A stretch of 64,000 bases of DNA, from contig CAWEOT010000010.1 of NCBI GenBank assembly GCA_963810775.1, forward strand, positions 19,192-83,191, given 5' to 3'. Position numbers and translations under genes: made by a program. This DNA is from DATBVX01 sp963810775. Lineage in GTDB: Bacteria; Pseudomonadota; Gammaproteobacteria; Steroidobacterales; Steroidobacteraceae. The notes beneath the pieces were generated by a model. It made no database searches. It was given only the letters and a program-made list of their open reading frames with translations, and was not told the origin of the DNA. Shown piece by piece: positions 56,931-64,000 of this stretch; the stretch's first letter is position 1; every line of letters starts with the position of its first letter.

Positions 56931-57770
56931 TCAGTGCAGGGGACGGGTGTACGTGAGCATCAAGCCACCATTCGCGGGCACGACCATGAACGCAGAGCGG
57001 TGCGCGCGCGCCTCGCCGCGGTTCATCGTGAAATGCGCGGTAGCAATTCCCAATGCCGCCCCGGCGACGGTGTCTGACAACCAGTGGACGTTGTCATGGA
57101 TTCGAGCGTAGGCAGTGGCGCTCGCAAGACCGTACCCGAGCGCTCGTCGCAGCCAGCGATACTCGTCACCGCCCGATTCGGCGAGCACCGTGCCGATGGC
57201 AAAGGTCGCACTGACGTGCAGGGAGGGGAATGAGTCACCGCCCTGGAACCATTCATCGACCTGCGTGGTTTCGTTGGGTCTCTTGCGCCCCGCCGCGAAT
57301 TTCAAGAGCGTGGTGCTGATCGCACTGAATCCGGCCGCTTCCAGCATCTCCCCGGCCTCTTCATAACCATCCCTGTCGTCAAGGAGTGCGGCAAAAGTCC
57401 AGGTGCCGACCAGCATCGCCGCCGCGGGAACGGCATCGCGCAGACTATTAGGGTCGCTACCATCGAGCGTTGCACTCGAGTCGGTCGCGAAGTGTGCCCG
57501 CACGTTGTCGTCATATTCGTGCGCTAGGCCGATCGCCACGATCGTTTCGCCAAAGTACAGCCAATCGCTCCTGTCCCATCGAGCGGGGGCTGTGAAGTAC
57601 AGCTTGGTGTCTTCCAGCAGCGCATGGCCATTCAATGGCCCGGCAGTACACGGCGGGGACAGCGAAATACTGGCAATCAGCAATGCGTACGGGAGAGGGA
57701 AGGATATGGGCGACGGCAGAATACTCTTGCCTGGAGTCGGGCCGGTGGTAACGTTATTCGCGCATTGCAC
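56931..57770 (-). CDS. PAP2-superfamily phosphatase, exported (first)
   Basis: 279 residues. After a signal-like segment (YALLIASISLSPPCTAG) the PAP2 catalytic motifs occur in order: KFAAGRKRPNET, PSLHVSATFAIGTV (replacing the usual PSGH) and ARIHDNVHWLSDTVAG. PAP2 enzymes dephosphorylate lipid phosphates such as phosphatidate or undecaprenyl pyrophosphate. The Ser-Leu-His variant of motif 2 keeps the catalytic His. It is divergent from dgkA with 39 bp between, suggesting a shared phospholipid-recycling role. Confidence 0.88.
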   Translation of the reverse strand: MQCANNVTTGPTPGKSILPSPISFPLPYALLIASISLSPPCTAGPLNGHALLEDTKLYFTAPARWDRSDWLYFGETIVAIGLAHEYDDNVRAHFATDSSATLDGSDPNSLRDAVPAAAMLVGTWTFAALLDDRDGYEEAGEMLEAAGFSAISTTLLKFAAGRKRPNETTQVDEWFQGGDSFPSLHVSATFAIGTVLAESGGDEYRWLRRALGYGLASATAYARIHDNVHWLSDTVAGAALGIATAHFTMNRGEARAHRSAFMVVPANGGLMLTYTRPLH

Positions 57771-57809
57771 ATCCTACACCTCGGGCCCACGGGCCATCGG
57801 TGGTTAGAC

Positions 57810-58178
57810 ATGCGAACCTCCAAGAATCAATCGCTCGCCGCACGCGTGCGCTACGCATGCGCAGGGTTCGCGCAGGGTCTGCGCGCTGAGCAGAGCCTGC
57901 GTTTGCATGTATTGGCATTCGCATTTGTGCTGATCGTGCTGGCTGTATTCCGCCCCGGGCCCGCATGGTGGGCGCTCGTCATTCTTGCAAGCGCGGGAGT
58001 CATTTCTGCTGAACTGATCAATACCGCGATCGAGCGTCTTGCGGACCATCTGCATCCGGAAGTCCACCCCGTCATCGGCATGGTCAAGGACTGCGCCGCT
58101 GCTGCGGTTCTGGTCGCCGCACTGGCGGCGCTGGCAGTTGCCGCGGCATTGCTTGTTCACCTGATCACACGTGGGTGA
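57810..58178 (+). CDS. dgkA: Diacylglycerol kinase
   Basis: 122 residues with three transmembrane helices, the DgkA trimer fold. The family motif EVHPVIGMVKDCAAAAVLVA matches EHHELSGRAKDMGSAAV of E. coli DgkA, and RLADHLHPEVHP precedes it. It phosphorylates diacylglycerol to phosphatidate, recycling lipid from membrane-derived oligosaccharide and lipid-A modification reactions. It is flanked by two PAP2 phosphatases, which would catalyse the reverse reaction. Confidence 0.9.
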   Translation: MRTSKNQSLAARVRYACAGFAQGLRAEQSLRLHVLAFAFVLIVLAVFRPGPAWWALVILASAGVISAELINTAIERLADHLHPEVHPVIGMVKDCAAAAVLVAALAALAVAAALLVHLITRG

Positions 58179-58186
58179 ATGAATAG

Positions 58187-58232
58187 GTGTTGAGAACGTT
58201 CAACACTCCGCAGTCGATAACCGGATCTGCGG
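58187..58232. terminator. Paired stem-loops between convergent genes, possible terminator
   Basis: GTGTTGA/TCAACAC (7-bp stem, 6-base loop) is followed by CCGCAG/CTGCGG (6-bp stem). It lies between dgkA and the convergent PAP2 gene. There is no clear T-run, so Rho-independent termination is uncertain. Confidence 0.4.
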
Positions 58233-58279
58233 AATGAGCGCGCGATGAACCCTCGGGAGCGGGCGGCCGCCCCACAAGA

Positions 58280-59089
58280 TCAGAAGGCTAGTTGCCATTG
58301 CAGTTCAAGCCCACCCTGCATTGGACCAAGCGAAATCGCTACGCGTCTATCGGAGGCGCCGTGAAGGAAGGCATCGTCGGCAAACGCACTCATGAAGTTC
58401 CCCAGTGCCATGCCGCCGAGCGTATCGGCGGGAAAATGAGCTCCCGCCTCAACCCGTGCCCATGCCGTGCCGATCGTGAGCGCGTCGAGCCCAAACGTAA
58501 GCCCACTCCGCACCGGGGCGGGCAAGTCGACATCGCGGAGATTGTCTGACGCAAGACCGGTCAGAACCGCCGAATGAGAGGTGTGGCCGGACGGAAAACT
58601 CTGTGTCGATTCCCCGTCCGGACGCGTTCGCGCGGTTGCGTACTTCAACGCTGTGGTCGCGACTCCAGTGCAGGCTACTGCACCAAGGCCAACGCCCAGG
58701 CCACGTCCCTTATCCCGCCACCATTCGTCCGAATTCTCCGGACCCGGCGTCGCAATCACAGTTGCGAGATAGGACACGGAGGAGGCAATCACCAGTCCGT
58801 CGCTCCAATCAGACGCGCTCTGCTGCGAGCCGAAGACCGGAGTGTTCCCGCGCGCCCAGTCGGAGACCTTGCGATCCCATCCATTGATTTGGAGCAGCGC
58901 CGCGCCTGCGAGCGGAAGCCACACGCGAGGGCTTCTGGCGACACTGCTGGCCGCATCGCGCAGCCGCTGCGTCCCGGGCGCGAAGCTCACATCCTCGCCC
59001 CACGCACGTGGGCCGGGTGTCGTGCATCCGTTCAGGAATACGGCTACGACCATCAGTGGCGCCAAGGCTTGCGAGGAACCGCGCTGCAT
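58280..59089 (-). CDS. PAP2-superfamily lipoprotein phosphatase (second)
   Basis: 269 residues from ATG 59089 (MQRGSSQALAPLMVVAVFL). The lipobox is FLNGCTTP. Catalytic motifs: KYATARTRPDGE, SFPSGHTSHSAVLTG and ARVEAGAHFPADTLGG. This copy has the canonical Ser-Gly-His, unlike the first PAP2 gene. It should act at the periplasmic face on lipid phosphates. It converges on dgkA. The upstream gap contains an MFS remnant. Confidence 0.9.
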   Translation of the reverse strand: MQRGSSQALAPLMVVAVFLNGCTTPGPRAWGEDVSFAPGTQRLRDAASSVARSPRVWLPLAGAALLQINGWDRKVSDWARGNTPVFGSQQSASDWSDGLVIASSVSYLATVIATPGPENSDEWWRDKGRGLGVGLGAVACTGVATTALKYATARTRPDGESTQSFPSGHTSHSAVLTGLASDNLRDVDLPAPVRSGLTFGLDALTIGTAWARVEAGAHFPADTLGGMALGNFMSAFADDAFLHGASDRRVAISLGPMQGGLELQWQLAF

Positions 59090-59168
59090 GCGTGCTCCGC
59101 TCAATGCACGACTTCGTCCGGTGTAGCGCCGCTACCGGATAAATCGTTGGACGCGGGTTCTCGGAAAA

Positions 59169-59333
59169 CCAGTCGTCATCCACCACGTTCTCGTGGGAGC
59201 GGTCGTCGGCGGACGGCTGGCAGATCGTTTCGGCCGCAAGATCGTGCTGGTGTGTTCGATTGGCCACGGGGTGTTTTTCCGGAGAGAATCTGACCGAGAT
59301 GCGCTCGGTGTCTTGCAAAACAGAGATTATTGA
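59169..59333 (+). pseudogene. MFS transporter remnant
   Basis: A short open frame reads PVVIHHVLVGAVVGGRLADR followed by FGRKIVLVCSI, the end of TM2 and motif A of an MFS carrier, then runs into unrelated sequence and TGA at 59331. There is no start or remaining protein. The 297-bp gap before the VOC gene holds only this remnant. Confidence 0.68.
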
Positions 59334-59386
59334 GGCAAATCCGACTGCCGTATGCGCCCGGCAACATTTCAACTGGAGGACAGGCA

Positions 59387-60343
59387 ATGGAACCGAATCC
59401 ACACATCCTGAAGCATCACCACATCACTTTGAATGTTGGCACCGCTCAGGACGATTATGACTTTCACACCAAAGTGCTCGGATTGAAGAGTGTGAAGAAA
59501 ACGGCGCTCTATGACGGAGACGAGCCGATCTATCACCTCTACTACGGCAATGATCTCGGCGACGAAAGTACCCTGATCACCTGCTTTCCGATGCGCCAGT
59601 CCGGTCGCAAGGCGCGCCCTGGTACGGGCCAGATCAAGATGCTTGCTCTGTCCGTACCACGATCGTCGCTCAGGTTTTGGCAAGAGCACCTCAAAAAGCA
59701 CGGCGTCAACGCGCTCGACGACGAGCGATTTGGCGAGCGGATGCTTCGATTCAAGCACCCCTGCGGAATCGAATATGCCTTTGTCGGCGTGGACGATGAC
59801 AGTCGAAAGCCCTACTCGAATGGCGTAGTTCCCTCGGAGTGTGGTATTCGGGGCACCCACGGCATCACCGTGTCCGTGCGCGACTCGGAGAACTCCGAAG
59901 AATTCATTCAGGACGGCTGGAGCGGGAAAAACCGGCGAACCGATGGCGCGACGATTCGCTATGAGGTGGGAAAGGGCGGCACAGGCACGATCGTTGATTT
60001 CCTGAAGGAGCCGACTGTTCCCCAGGGCTCGTGGGCCTATGGCGAAGGAACGGTCCATCACTGCGCCTTCAAGGTCGCGACGCTCGACATCCAGAGCAAC
60101 GTCAAGTTTCGACTGGAAGGGCTGGGCTATACCGATACGTCGGATCGGAAGGATCGCGGGTACTTCGACTCGATCTACGTACGCACGCCGGCTGGTGCGC
60201 TGTTCGAAGCGTGCGTCTCCAAGGCCGAGGGATTCCTCGTCGATGAGTGCTACGAGGATCTCGGCAAGAGTCTGCAGATTCCGCCCCCGTTCCGCGATCG
60301 CGAGAAGAGTATCGCGTCGTACCTTGAGCCGCTGAAGTACTAA
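59387..60343 (+). CDS. VOC-family extradiol-dioxygenase/MhqO-like protein
   Basis: 318 residues starting MEPNPHILKHHHITLNVG, with GGAGGA upstream. Two vicinal-oxygen-chelate modules are visible (about 1-150 and 150-318). Likely metal ligands are His in HHHITLNVG, His in GEGTVHHCAFKV and a Glu in GALFEACVS. MhqO-type VOC proteins act on hydroquinones and related aromatic compounds, so ring cleavage or detoxification is plausible. It stands with a small lipoprotein gene 10 bp downstream. Confidence 0.85.
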   Translation: MEPNPHILKHHHITLNVGTAQDDYDFHTKVLGLKSVKKTALYDGDEPIYHLYYGNDLGDESTLITCFPMRQSGRKARPGTGQIKMLALSVPRSSLRFWQEHLKKHGVNALDDERFGERMLRFKHPCGIEYAFVGVDDDSRKPYSNGVVPSECGIRGTHGITVSVRDSENSEEFIQDGWSGKNRRTDGATIRYEVGKGGTGTIVDFLKEPTVPQGSWAYGEGTVHHCAFKVATLDIQSNVKFRLEGLGYTDTSDRKDRGYFDSIYVRTPAGALFEACVSKAEGFLVDECYEDLGKSLQIPPPFRDREKSIASYLEPLKY

Positions 60344-60353
60344 GGAAAAGAGC

Positions 60354-60695
60354 ATGACCAACTTCAGGACCGTTGCCAGCGGTATTGCTGTCGCAGCTGC
60401 TTTCATGCTGCAGGGTTGTTACACCACCCCCACGTACGTGCCAGCCCCACCGTCCATTCCAGAGAGATTCGAAGCGTCATGGCAGGCGGCCCGTGGCGCT
60501 GCATCCGACGTGGGCGTCCGCGTTACCTACGAAGACCGCTCGAGCGGGACCCTGCGCGGCGAGAAGGGATCGTCCAGCGTTTCGATTACGGTGGTAACGC
60601 AGGCCGACGGATCAATCCACGTCGGATTCACATCCCAGGACGCGAACCTGAAGGAGCAGCTGACGCGCGCTTATCAGCGGCGCATGGGGCGCTGA
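60354..60695 (+). CDS. Small lipoprotein of unknown function
   Basis: 113 residues. VASGIAVAAAFMLQGCYTTP is a lipoprotein signal with the lipobox LQGC. The rest (VTYEDRSSGTLRGEKGSSSV) is a small beta-rich domain. No specific family is assigned. It is 10 bp after the VOC gene, on the same strand. Confidence 0.7.
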   Translation: MTNFRTVASGIAVAAAFMLQGCYTTPTYVPAPPSIPERFEASWQAARGAASDVGVRVTYEDRSSGTLRGEKGSSSVSITVVTQADGSIHVGFTSQDANLKEQLTRAYQRRMGR

Positions 60696-60820
60696 CTACA
60701 GACGTTTTCATTTGTCGGCCCGGCACATCTGGTACTTTTAGCGGAAACCGAATCGATCGAGCGGTGGCACCGGTATGGCGTGGCGCGTGGCCTCGCGCGC
60801 GATTGAAGTAACCTCATCGA

Positions 60821-61720
60821 ATGCAAGCGAGCGCAGAACAAGGCACCCTCAAGTTTTCAATCGCTTTGACGGTATTCCTGGGCGTGCTCGGTGTCGCAAG
60901 CGGACTCGTAACTGGTTCGCAAGCCATCATCTTCGATGGCATGTACAGCTTCGTCGACGTTGTGCCAACGGTCGTGTCGCTGCTCGTGGTGAAACTGATC
61001 GCTCGCGGAGCAAGTCAGCGCTTCCAGTTTGGATACTGGCATCTTGAACCCTTGGTGGCCGTGCTCCGCAACAGCATTCTGGTGGTAGCCTGCATCTATG
61101 CCGCGATCGATGCTGTGAAGACGCTGGCCAGCGGCGGTCACGATGTGGAGTACGGCCGAGCCGCGTTGTGGGCTGGCATTCTCTGCTTCATCGGATTTGC
61201 GATGACGCTGTTTCTGAGCCGGCGCGCCAAGGCACTTCAGTCCCCGATGCTCAAACTCGATGCACGGAGCTGGGTGGTGAGCGCATTCCTCAGCCTGGCG
61301 CTCTTGATCGGCTTTGCCATAGCCACGGCGCTTGCAGGTACGCCATTGCAGGGCTGGATCCCGTATCTGGATGCAATCGCGCTACTCAGCATGGCGCTCA
61401 TCATGTTGCCCATGCCGCTGATTGGTTTGTGGCGCTCAATGAGCGATGTACTCCAGGTAGCCCCGGATGAGCTCGACACCCAAGTTCACACCGTCATGGA
61501 CAGTGTCGTGAAGGAACGCCAATTTCTCGACTATTCGAGCTACATCGCGAAGGTGGGACGCGGGAGATTCGTCGAGATCCACGTACTGGTATCTCCGGAA
61601 TCTCGAATCGATACCGCAACGGCAGATGCGATCCGGCACGACGTTTCAGATCGCCTCGATGCGGCCACGCCGACCTTTTGGCTCACGATCGATTTCACCG
61701 CGGACCGAAGATGGCTGTGA
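60821..61720 (+). CDS. Cation diffusion facilitator (CDF) transporter
   Basis: 299 residues with about six transmembrane helices and a short cytosolic C-terminal domain (VDTQVHTVMDSVV-like region, then ETHV-type strand RGRFVEIHVLVSP). The TM2 metal site is FDGMYSFVDVVPT (Asp ... Asp), TM5 has a conserved Asp in LDAIALLS. CDF proteins export Zn2+, Fe2+ or Mn2+ for protons. The specific metal cannot be set. It stands alone, 12 bp before the GH28-fusion gene. Confidence 0.85.
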   Translation: MQASAEQGTLKFSIALTVFLGVLGVASGLVTGSQAIIFDGMYSFVDVVPTVVSLLVVKLIARGASQRFQFGYWHLEPLVAVLRNSILVVACIYAAIDAVKTLASGGHDVEYGRAALWAGILCFIGFAMTLFLSRRAKALQSPMLKLDARSWVVSAFLSLALLIGFAIATALAGTPLQGWIPYLDAIALLSMALIMLPMPLIGLWRSMSDVLQVAPDELDTQVHTVMDSVVKERQFLDYSSYIAKVGRGRFVEIHVLVSPESRIDTATADAIRHDVSDRLDAATPTFWLTIDFTADRRWL

Positions 61721-61732
61721 ATTTGTAGATTC

Positions 61733-63892
61733 ATGCGACGCCTCATGTTCTTGATGCTGATGATTCGTCGGGCGCTTCAGACAAGCCAGACAGATGCATC
61801 GCTGATCCGGCTCACAGCGAGCTTCATGCTTCTTATTCTTCTGACTGCCTGTGGTGGTGATAGCTCAACATCCCCTGTGCAGCCGCTCCCTGCATTGCCT
61901 ACGGTCGATGAGCTTCCAGCCTACGAAGTCATCGGCAGCGGGCCCATGGTGGTGGTGCTGGCAACGGCCATGCAGGAGACGCTCTACGATTCTGCGACGA
62001 CGGATACCATCGTCCTAAGGCTTTTGAGCGCAGGGTATTCGGTAATGTCACTCGATCTGCCATGCCATGGCGCGGATGCAGAACCTGGCGTGCAGCCACT
62101 TGATTGTTGGGCGCGGCGGATCGCCGCCGGAGACCAAGACATTTTCTTGAGCTTCTGTGCGGGACTCTTCGGAGTGCTGGATCGACTGGACGCCTCGGCA
62201 GTCGGAATGGTGGGCATCTCCCGCGGCGCATACGTGGCCATCACGTGCGCGGCGTACGACGAGCGCTTCCGTGACCTTGCGCTCGAGATTCCGGTGACGG
62301 ACCTGAACTACTTGACCGAGTTCAAGTCGCGGCCGGTTGACCAGACGATCTTTGGTACCGATCAATACGTGCCCTACATCAGCAACCGGACCATCCTGGT
62401 GCGCATTGGCAAGGATGATGAGCGAGTGGGGACTTTACTGGCGGTAGCGTTCGCAAAAAAAGTGGGCTCCACGCTGGAACTTACAGACGCGGTCGGCCAT
62501 GACACGGCCGAAGACGGTTCGACAATTGCCTGGCTGCAAGCTCATCCGTTTTACGGTGGCGGGGGCAGCCAGCAAGCGGTCTGCACTCCGCTGAGCTACG
62601 GGGCCGTCGGGGATGGAGTAACTGACAACACCGACGCCATTCAAAATGCCGTCAATGCCTGTGCTGCGCAGGGCGGTGGAATAGTGAAGCTCAGCGCGGT
62701 CGGTGAAAACGCCGTCTATGTCACCGGACCGCTCACGTTGAAAAGTCATGTCTACCTGCATATTGACCAGGGTGTCACCCTGCAGGCGACTAACGACCAC
62801 AGTCGTTACGTCGCTGCGTATATCAATTGGGTGTACCAACCGAATGAGGCGCTCATTTCAGCCAAGGGTGCGACCGACGTCGGAATCATGGGTGAAGGCA
62901 CTATCGATGGTGCCAGCGACCAGACGGATCCCAATGACGGCGGGCGGACTTGGTATGAGGTGGCTGCCGCAGAGAGCGCCGTGAATCGATCGACGCGCCC
63001 CTACCTGATCGAGTTCTACCAATGCGACCACGTCACGATCAGTGGAGTGACGATTCGGCGCCATCCGTACTGGGCTCAGGCGCTGCGTTTCAGCAGCAAC
63101 ATAGTGGAGTCCGGCGTGACGATCGACGGACAAGGGCGCAACAGCGACGGCGTCGACCTCGTCGGCGTTACAAACGTCACGCTCTCCGACCTCGACATCA
63201 GCGTCAGCGACGATAACATCGCAATCAAATCCGGGCTGCCGATCAGCCCGAGCGATCCCTACTACGCAAAAGAGATCGGTTTGCCGCAAATGCCGACCTC
63301 ACATGTTCTGATCACGAACATCATCGCCAGGACGGGTCAAGGTATATCGATCGGCAGCGAGGCGGCAAACGGGGTGAACGACGTCACGATCGAGAACGTG
63401 CGCTTCACGAACATCCTGTACGGATTCAGAATCAAGACTGCGCGCGATCGGGGCGGTGACATCCATGACATCAAGGTTAAACACTTGGTGATGGAGGGCG
63501 TGGGTTGGCCTATCGGTATCGATTCTTATGATTATTCGGCCATAGGCCCCGATCCGCATGGGCCCGCTCAACGGATTACGCCGACGACTCCGCGTGTGCA
63601 CGACATCAGCATTCAGGACATCGTTGCGACGGGCACGACCGGGCAGAGCCACATCCGGGGTCTCCCGGAATCCTGCATCAACAATGTCACGCTGGATGGC
63701 GTGTCGATTCAGACGAGCGGCATGGGCATGGAGCTGCTCCACATGACAGGTAGCTTTAACAACGTAACGAGCACGCCGCCGCCGCCGAACCCGCCCTTCG
63801 TCGTTAAAGAAAATGTGTCCGTCAGCACGACCGGTACCACTCCAGAGATCCCTCCAACTCCACCGCTGGCCGGCCAGATGGCGTGCCGCTAG
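61733..63892 (+). CDS. Lipoprotein fusing an alpha/beta-hydrolase to a GH28 pectinase-like domain
   Basis: 719 residues. The signal FMLLILLTACGG ends with a lipobox. Residues ~50-280 are an alpha/beta hydrolase with nucleophile Ser163 (GISRGAY) and a candidate His in AVGHDTAEDG. Residues ~290-680 are a right-handed beta-helix like GH28 polygalacturonases: Asn470-Ser-Asp472 (NSDG), Asp493/Asp494 (DDN), and Arg566-Ile-Lys568. The GHG motif is GQG, with Gln536 for the usual His. An esterase that unmasks pectin plus a cleaving domain would be logical, but the missing His makes GH28 activity uncertain. Confidence 0.87.
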   Translation: MRRLMFLMLMIRRALQTSQTDASLIRLTASFMLLILLTACGGDSSTSPVQPLPALPTVDELPAYEVIGSGPMVVVLATAMQETLYDSATTDTIVLRLLSAGYSVMSLDLPCHGADAEPGVQPLDCWARRIAAGDQDIFLSFCAGLFGVLDRLDASAVGMVGISRGAYVAITCAAYDERFRDLALEIPVTDLNYLTEFKSRPVDQTIFGTDQYVPYISNRTILVRIGKDDERVGTLLAVAFAKKVGSTLELTDAVGHDTAEDGSTIAWLQAHPFYGGGGSQQAVCTPLSYGAVGDGVTDNTDAIQNAVNACAAQGGGIVKLSAVGENAVYVTGPLTLKSHVYLHIDQGVTLQATNDHSRYVAAYINWVYQPNEALISAKGATDVGIMGEGTIDGASDQTDPNDGGRTWYEVAAAESAVNRSTRPYLIEFYQCDHVTISGVTIRRHPYWAQALRFSSNIVESGVTIDGQGRNSDGVDLVGVTNVTLSDLDISVSDDNIAIKSGLPISPSDPYYAKEIGLPQMPTSHVLITNIIARTGQGISIGSEAANGVNDVTIENVRFTNILYGFRIKTARDRGGDIHDIKVKHLVMEGVGWPIGIDSYDYSAIGPDPHGPAQRITPTTPRVHDISIQDIVATGTTGQSHIRGLPESCINNVTLDGVSIQTSGMGMELLHMTGSFNNVTSTPPPPNPPFVVKENVSVSTTGTTPEIPPTPPLAGQMACR

Positions 63893-63893
63893 C

Positions 63894-63935
63894 CGATAGT
63901 GACTGCTTCTACTAGCAGAAACTCGTCGTCTATCG
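63894..63935 (+). terminator. Possible nested hairpin after the GH28-fusion gene
   Basis: CGATAG/CTATCG encloses CTGCT/AGCAG with a 6-base loop, just after the stop. No T-run follows, so the call is weak. Confidence 0.3.
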
Positions 63936-64000
63936 AAGGAGCGCCAACGCATGACGTCACTCGATGCGGTGAACATCCTCGACTGGTCGGGGTGAAGCGA

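Noticed and set aside
63951..63995. ATG with GAAGGAG upstream at the right edge
   Set aside because: The frame closes with TGA after 14 codons. It may be a truncated or frameshifted start of a gene beyond the edge, but there is too little sequence to call it.

Overview
The window is high-GC, densely coding DNA from a Gram-negative, aerobic bacterium. TonB-dependent receptor, outer-membrane barrel, Tat and lipoprotein signals all point to a proteobacterium. The mix of Lon/Hsp20, DUF885, DUF3617, many oxidoreductases and a large TonB receptor is most like the oligotrophic gammaproteobacteria (Steroidobacterales/Nevskiales-like). That placement is inference. I saw no rRNA, tRNA, CRISPR array, IS element or phage gene.

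Region 1 (1-13.2 kb) is mostly housekeeping: a partial DHA2-type exporter, an Hsp20-Lon pair, a HutD-like protein, an MFS carrier and a secreted cupin. It also holds a three-gene envelope/signalling unit (outer-membrane barrel, cupredoxin-like protein, HAMP-cyclase), two tiny membrane or secreted proteins, aldose epimerase, and a cytochrome b plus Tat-exported molybdopterin protein pair. Region 2 (13.2-25.3 kb) is oxidative catabolism: a VAO-family FAD enzyme, an alpha/beta hydrolase, an FAD monooxygenase, two separate 2-oxoacid dehydrogenase E1 alpha/beta pairs (only one with an E2), a DUF885 protein and small secreted proteins.

Region 3 (25.3-46.3 kb) is the most interesting part, a coherent catabolic island. 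At its left edge is a single reading frame that fuses a BetI-like TetR repressor to a complete Rieske oxygenase alpha subunit, preceded by a near-perfect 40-bp palindrome. It converges on an eight-gene minus-strand operon with several 4-base stop/start overlaps: aminotransferase, two CrtI-like flavoproteins, GcvT-like protein, ADP-forming acyl-CoA synthetase, aldehyde dehydrogenase, enoyl-CoA hydratase and gamma-glutamyl-amine-ligase-like glutamine synthetase. Divergent from that operon is a plus-strand operon: a second BetI-like regulator, acyl-CoA dehydrogenase, polyamine-type ABC importer and a second Rieske oxygenase. Both Rieske proteins have Glu at the bridging position, as in carnitine oxygenase CntA. 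I infer uptake and breakdown of a quaternary or N-methylated amine, under a PutA-like regulator-enzyme fusion.

Region 4 (46.4-53.8 kb) carries a TonB receptor, a predicted beta-propeller protein, an Asp/Asn-hydroxylase-like 2-oxoglutarate oxygenase and a TPR-sulfotransferase. Region 5 (52.4-59.4 kb) is visibly eroded or badly sequenced: aminotransferase, amidohydrolase and AcuI-like reductase all carry single-base frameshifts, and there are remnants of a flavoprotein and an MFS carrier. Two PAP2 phosphatases flank a diacylglycerol kinase there. Region 6 (59.4-64 kb) has a VOC dioxygenase-like protein, a small lipoprotein, a cation diffusion facilitator and a lipoprotein fusing an alpha/beta hydrolase to a GH28 pectinase-like domain with an altered active-site motif.

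Two further single-base frameshifts (6.88 kb, 14.63 kb) mean that assembly indels should be excluded before any of these genes is declared dead.
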